Source: Glebionis coronaria (lineage: Eukaryota; Streptophyta; Magnoliopsida; Asterales; Asteraceae). Taken from it: DNA of 64,000 nt. A model generated the notes under the pieces. It searched no databases and was not told where the DNA came from. It worked only from the letters and a program-made list of their open reading frames with translations. Location: assembly GCA_025667525.1 (NCBI GenBank), contig CM046882.1, forward strand, positions 25,075,394-25,139,393, written 5' to 3'. Below, piece by piece: positions 58,401-64,000 of the stretch; positions within the stretch are counted from its first letter, which is position 1; each line of letters starts with the position of its first letter. The translations under genes and the position numbers were made by a program.

Positions 58401-61083
58401 TATTCAAAGCCAACGAAGGGTGAATCCAAAAATCCACGAAGTCATCAAAACAGAGGTTATCAAACTTCTTGATGCGGGTATGATTTACCCTATTTCGGAT
58501 TCACCATGGGTTAGTCCAATCCATTGTGTGCCCAAGAAGGGCGGAATAACCGTTGTTCCCAATGAACACAACGAGTTGATTCCCACTCGTCTCGTTACTG
58601 GGTGGAGAGTTTGTATAGACTACCGCAAACTCAATGATGCCACGAGAAAGGATCATTTCCCTCTACCTTTTATGGACCAAATGCTTGAACGATTAGCCGG
58701 TAATGAATATTACTGCTTTTTGGATGGTTTCTCGGGTTATTTCCAAATACCCATCGATCCCCAAGATCAAGAGAAGACTACATTCACTTGTCCCTATGGC
58801 ACTTTTGCTTACAAAAGAATGCCGTTCGGCTTATGTAATGCGCCAGGGACTTTCCAAAGGTGTATGTTAGCTATCTTCCATGACATGGTTGAACAAACCA
58901 TGGAAGTCTTCATGGATGATTTCTCGGTCTTCGGGGATTCCTTCTCATCTTGCCTTGCCAATTTAGAACGTATGCTAAAGCGGTGCGAAGACACTCGCCT
59001 TGTTCTAAATTGGGAAAAATGCCATTTCATGGTAAAAGAAGGCGTCGTGCTTGGACATAAGATCTCGAAAGCCGGTCTTGAAGTAGACCGTGCTAAAGTC
59101 GATGTTATAGCAAAGTTGCCTCCACCTTCCACCGTGAAGGGTGTGAGAAGTTTCTTGGGTCATGCGGGCTTCTATCGACGATTTATCAAAGACTTTTCTC
59201 AAATCGCTCGCCCGATGACCCACCTCTTGGAAAAAGATACTCCATTTATCTTCTCCAAAGAGTGCCTTGAAGCCTTTAACTCACTTAAGGATAAGCTAAC
59301 TAAGGCACCCGTCTTGGTTACCCCTAATTGGGAGCTGCCCTTTGAGTTGATGTGCGATGCTAGTGATTTTGCTATTGGAGCGGTTCTTGGACAAAGAGTG
59401 AACAAACACTTCCAACCAATCCATTACGCTAGCAAGACAATGACTGGGGCACAATTGCATTATACGACAACCGAAAAGGAGCTTTTAGCTGTTGTCTATG
59501 CTTTTGAAAAATTCCGCCCTTATCTTGTCCTTTCTACCACCATTGTGTACACCGATCATTCCGCGCTGAAGTACTTGTTGACAAAGCAAGATTCCAAACC
59601 AAGACTTCTTCGCTGGGTTTTGCTGCTCCAGGAATTTAAAATCGACATCCGCGATAAAAAAGGAGCAGAAAACCTAGCCGCGGACCATCTTAGTAGACTT
59701 GAGGATCCATACCAAGGGGATCATCCGACTAAAGAAATCAATGATTCTTTTCCCTTGGAGACCTTAATGTCTATAAACTCGAAGCCGAATGAAACCCCGT
59801 GGTTTGCGGACTTTGCAAACTACTTGGCGGGTGGAATTCTCAAGGAAGGGTTGACGTCCCAGCAAAAGAAGAAGTTCTTTACCGACATCAAGACTTACTT
59901 TTGGGACGACCCTTACCTATTCAAACAATGTGCTGATCTGATAATTCGCCGATGTGTTGATGGACCGGCAGCGTCGGACATCCTTGATGCTTGCCACAAA
60001 GGACCCACCGGTGGTCACTTTGGTCCAAACTACACCGCTAAGAAAGTGTTTGATTCGGGATTCTATTGGCCCTCCATATATCGTGATGCTCACAATATGG
60101 TTAAGCGATGTGATGTTTGCCAAAAGCAAGGCAAAATCACACATAAAGACGAGATGCCTCAGAATTTCATCCAAGAGTGTGAAATTTTTGATGTTTGGGG
60201 TATCGACTTTATGGGGCCGTTCCCTTCATCCAAAGGAAACAAATACATCCTTGTAGCCGTTGACTATGTTTCAAAGTGGGTTGAAGCCAAAGCTTTGCCT
60301 ACTAATGACGCAAGGGTGGTTTGTAACTTTTTGAAAGCTCTATTCGCTCGCTTCGGTGTGCCTCGCGCCATTATTAGTGATCGTGGGACTCATTTCTGCA
60401 ATGACCAATTTGCTCGAGTCATGGCTAAGTACGGTGTAAACCATCGTCTTTCCACAGCCTACCACCCACAAACTAATGGCCAGGCCGAAATATCCAACCG
60501 AGGACTGAAGCGAATTTTGGAAAGAACCGTGGGAGAGCATCGTGCCGCATGGGCTGATAAACTCGATGATGCTTTGTGGGCTTTCCGTACTGCTTACAAG
60601 ACCCCGATCGGCTGTACGCCTTATCGTCTTGTGTACGGGAAAGCGTGCCACCTCCCCATTGAGTTGGAGCACAAGGCCTATTGGGCCTTGAAGTGGGCCA
60701 ATTTTGATATCAACAAAGCCGGTGACCTACGCAAGATCCAACTCAATGAACTGAATGAACTCCGTAATGAGGCTTATGAAAATTCTTTGATCTATAAGGA
60801 AAGAACTAAGCTCATTCACGACTCCAAGATCAAAAACCGAGAGTTCCATATTGGAGACAAAGTCTTACTTTTTAACTCTCGGTTGAAAATCTTTTCGGGA
60901 AAGCTCAAATCTCGTTGGTCCGGCCCATTCACCATTGCCCAAATTTTTCCATATGGTACTCTCGAGCTCACTCAACCTAATGGACCAAATTTTAAGGTGA
61001 ATGGCCAACGAGTGAAGTTATACTTTGGTGAGGACACCTCTCAGGAGGTGATTCCATCCCTCACCACGTTCCCCATGAACTAA
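55405..61083 (+). pseudogene. Element D gag-pol, a single 1893-codon frame with two nonsense codons
   Basis: The start MRTRSTSYQEPEP matches A and B. Gag: Asn-rich N-terminus, capsid domain, knuckle CEICGGPHSYTTC. In the 1434-codon stretch open from 56779, the protease Asp is residue 237 ([11 protein letters not shown]). The RT box FMDDFSVFG has Asp713-714, and RNase H follows. The integrase zinc site is His1073/His1080 with Cys1111/Cys1114. The catalytic triad is Asp1143, Asp1201 and Glu1237 (57 and 35 residues between). The frame has no indel from 55405 to 61083. It is interrupted by TAG at 55864-55866 (in capsid) and TAA at 56776-56778; A and B have a Gln codon (CAA/CAG) or an open frame there, so single C-to-T changes are likely. 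All visible catalytic residues are intact. Confidence 0.93.
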
Positions 61084-62990
61084 ATTTGGGTCGAGTCAGG
61101 CTCGTGACTCGGTTATCAAAAACAAGCGCTCCTCGGGAGGCAGCCCGAGTATCTATCCCTTTAACCCCCTAAGTGTAGGGGAGGACCTATTTTGGTCATT
61201 TGTGTTTGTGTGGTGATGTGCTTACAGGGATTACTGCAATCTTGGAAACTTTGAAGAACCGTGCTCCCGTGTTATCCGAAATCCGGTTCTATCTCTCAAC
61301 TATCGTGATTCAATTTTCTTCATACTCACATTTGAAATTGATCACTTTAGTCGTCTCTTCCTTAACTTGAGTTAACCAAACGTGCACAATGTCATAAGTG
61401 TAGGGGAGATTCTTCCCACATGCTTAAACATTGAGGACAATGTTTATCTTAAGTGTAGGGGAGACTTCTATCGAAGTTTTAAGTGGACTTTTCCATGAAA
61501 ATGCCTTCAATTAACCGGAAAATCATCTTTTTCAACATTTTACAAATTTTTAATTAACTTTGGCCATTTAGTCGTAATTTTTAAAATTTTTATCGTTGCT
61601 TTCATATGTATATATTCCGCAATAAAGTCAAAAATATTAATAAAGTGGTGTAGCTAGTTTAGATATCTTTGACATATTAGGCCCGTTGCGTTTATTTTGA
61701 CTCAACCCGAATAGACTTATCCAAGTTTATTCTAGCTAGTATCCTTAACCATGTAGACCTTAATTGGTTTATTAGGCTAAGTGTCCACGAGTCTCATTAT
61801 TTGAGATTTTAAATTGTGGAGGACGAGAAATGATAGAGTCAATTATAAGTCGGTAATCTTGCGCAAGCTCACTTGGTGTAATTATTTGCCTATTCTCCCA
61901 TCACTTGCTAATATTTATCTGCAATAAGTAAGGTCTTACGATTTGAAAAATTACTTAGCTTCTAGCCCAAGATCGTTTAAAAGTTGCTCGGTAATGATAA
62001 GAGTTCATAGCCAAGGCATAACTTATGAAGCGGGGCGCGAAGATTGGCGAGTCCGAAAAGGCCCTAACAAGGCATGAGGATTCAATTTTATTGCTGAAGA
62101 TCCAAAGTGATGTGAAAAGCATTATTCCTAAAGTCAATATGAAGGATCAAGACTCACGACGAAAAGCAATCAACTCCCGTAAAGATCATGGAGAAGTCTA
62201 TCCGAAAAGACCCTAACAAGGTATGAGGATAAATAGATCCAAGTCCGAAAAGGAGGCGGATCGTTGTATCTCAAAATCCCAAATAGAGATTGAAGAAATA
62301 ATCATGAGGTCGTGGTCAACAAAGTTGGAATACCCCTCAAAAGTCTCCAAGTGAAGAAACTCTATTATGATGAGAAGACCATTATCTCAAGAACGTCTCT
62401 CGAAGATATGAAGTATGAAGTAAATGCCAAATATCGGCCCGAGAAAGGTCTCAAATCGTGAACCAAGTTATGCCAAGATATGAACTTTTTGATATCCCGA
62501 GAAGCAGTTTTAAGAGATTTTGTCCTTTAGCTAACTATTGATCAAATCGTTCTACTTTGCTTTCAGCCCTAATAAACTATCGAAATAAGTCCAAAGATGC
62601 ATCTTCATGATCATTCTAAGACAAAAATAAAATATAAGAGATACACCTAGGAATAAGGGAGTTTAAGCATTTAATTAAGCCATGTGTGTAAGTGATTGAT
62701 TTACTAACTTATAATAACAATGATCTCGTTTTTAAGCTTAGTTTGGGGAACGTGAAACTTGAGGGTGATAAATCTTCGCAACACCAAAGCCCTAATGTAA
62801 GTCTTTGATTTCTTTACAAGTTATTTCATTTCTTTTTGTTTATCTTAAAGTTTTTATTTCTCCTAGTTATTTGATTCTTAATTAGTAGTATTTGAATAAG
62901 GCCGAGGTTGATTAATTATGAGAAAAATGTAAAATTGCTTTATCACTAAGCATTGCATGAGGGCATGGCAATGGTTAAGTGTAGGGGATT
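61084..62990 (+). other. Element D 3' non-coding region with hairpins and polypurine tract
   Basis: Stem 1 CGAGTCA/TGACTCG is at 61092-61111, stem 2 CTCGGG/CCCGAG at 61132-61149, and stem 3 AAACATTG/CAATGTTT at 61426-61445. AAGTGTAGGGG motifs lie at 61171, 61396 and 61451, and the polypurine tract is at 62977-62990. No env-like gene. Confidence 0.7.
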
Positions 62991-64000
62991 TGATAGGTGT
63001 GTAAACACCCATCCTTTTACCACTTAATTCTGGCTAAAACAAGACCAAAACACGTAATTAATATCATTTGTTTGGAATTATGCGTGGTTTTTGTGTTTAT
63101 TGTGTTTTCAGAGCTAACCGGATGAATATTAAAGAAAATATGGGGTTGCACGGGTTTTATCAAGGAAAAAGACTGAAGACGAAGTCTATTGTCCAAGAGA
63201 TGCAAAAGATTTGAAGTCACTAGGCCTATTCGAAGATTTATTGAAGAAAAGGACTAAAGACGGAAGATTTTCATAAGTCGAAGAAACTCGAGTCTATTTA
63301 ACGAAGAAATTAAAAGACGAGTTGGATTTAATCGACAACAAATCCCGAATCAGAATCGAAATCGTCAACTTTTCTGAAAAGACGAGAAGACAAGAAGAAA
63401 GGGAGAAAGCCCACTCACCAACCAACCACTAGGACTATATATAGTTTTTCCCTTCACACATTAGGGAGAGAGTTTTCATTTTCCTTTTTCCAGTTTCTTT
63501 GTAGTTCGTCCCATCACCAACTCCATTAGGGAGTTTGGTGATTTTCATCTTTTTCTTTTCATCTTGTAATCCTTAACCATTAATCTTGTTACTTTTACAT
63601 TAATCAATCCATTCCATCTTTTCATTAATCTTGTTCTTCATCATCTCTTTTTGCAAGTTCTTAAGCTTTTATTTGATTCAAGTTTGGTATTAAAAAGTTG
63701 TTGATTTAGTGTTTTTTATTGGTGGGATTTGTTCTTTATGGTATGTTAATGATTATTGGTTAGTTTGGTTAAACCTTTTTAAGTATTTGATTTGATTTTG
63801 GATTTTTGATTAAGTTTCCCGTTCGTGTCTGCTGTATCTGTTCTTCGTCCCAGATTTTCCGAATAGACATTTTAAGTTTGCTTTACTCGGAATATTTCAA
63901 TTATTCCGAGTAGAGGTTTTACTTCCTCTTTATTCGGAATATCCCAGATATTCCGAATAGCTCTATTTTCCGCATAGAAGTTCATCTTTCCGAATAGCCA
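62991..64000 (+). repeat. Element D 3' LTR (first 1010 bases; continues beyond the window)
   Basis: It begins TGATAGGTGTG directly after the polypurine tract and follows 53604-54613 base for base as far as I can compare. About 590 bases remain outside the window. Confidence 0.93.

Larger units (their letters stand above)
53604..64000 (+). mobile_element. Athila-type LTR retrotransposon D, youngest in the window, right end outside
   Basis: The 5' LTR is 53604-55203 and the 3' LTR starts at 62991 and runs past the window. The 1010 visible bases of the 3' LTR show no difference from 53604-54613 by eye and have exactly equal length. The internal region has a PBS, one gag-pol frame with two stops, a 3' non-coding region and a polypurine tract. 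It sits in B' with presumed target TCAAG. Same lineage as A. Confidence 0.95.

Noticed and set aside
1..64000. tRNA, rRNA or intact host gene
   Set aside because: None was recognised. The tRNA-like words are primer-binding sites of the retrotransposons.

Overview
The window is nuclear DNA from a flowering plant, probably a eudicot. It is AT-rich, has no recognisable intact host gene, and is filled with transposable elements. The family assignments (Athila-type Ty3/gypsy LTR retrotransposons, CACTA, hAT, Stowaway and Harbinger-like DNA elements, a captured LRR gene piece) are all plant-typical. The species cannot be fixed from sequence alone.

Left flank (1-8991): old, degraded sequence. It holds a probable solo chromovirus-type LTR (ending near 2523), a Harbinger-like element (2952-4330) that carries a hAT element with a perfect 8-bp target duplication (3249-4052), two further hAT-like miniature elements (5130-5714, 5799-6335), and a composite inverted-repeat element (6693-7878) enclosing a broken leucine-rich-repeat (LRR) gene fragment.

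Right part (8992-64000): a nest of Athila-type LTR retrotransposons. Host element B has LTRs at 8992-10823 and 49324-51156. Its gag is split by element A (11756-25645, plus strand, TSD CTACT). Its integrase is split by element C (29929-46682, minus strand, 4.2-kb LTRs, TSD ATCAT). Element A is itself split by a CACTA transposon (17902-20638, TSD GAT) that contains a Stowaway-like MITE (18799-19067). That gives four levels of nesting: B > A > CACTA > Stowaway. After B's second LTR a second, internally deleted copy (B') begins with a PBS joined directly to the end of integrase, a tandem LTR-int-LTR-int arrangement. B' is cut just upstream of its polypurine tract by element D (5' LTR 53604-55203, 3' LTR from 62991 running off the window). 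D is the youngest: its LTRs look identical over the 1010 bases that can be compared.

Each Athila element encodes Gag (with a CX2CX3HX4C knuckle), aspartic protease, reverse transcriptase, RNase H and integrase, in that order. These would make virus-like particles, copy the RNA from a tRNA-Asp-like primer and integrate the cDNA. No env-like frame is seen. All copies are broken by stops, frameshifts or insertions. D comes closest to intact: one 1893-codon frame with two nonsense codons.

The least explained structure is non-coding. (1) The LTRs of A, B and D carry an array of a TTCCG-core motif; in B it has about 25 units at a strict 25-bp step. (2) Each of these LTRs has a hairpin just after the TATA box whose sequence differs between families while the fold is kept. 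(3) Downstream of pol, all the elements, including the divergent C, keep two small hairpins, then an AAACATT...AATGTTT hairpin flanked by repeated polypurine-tract-like motifs.
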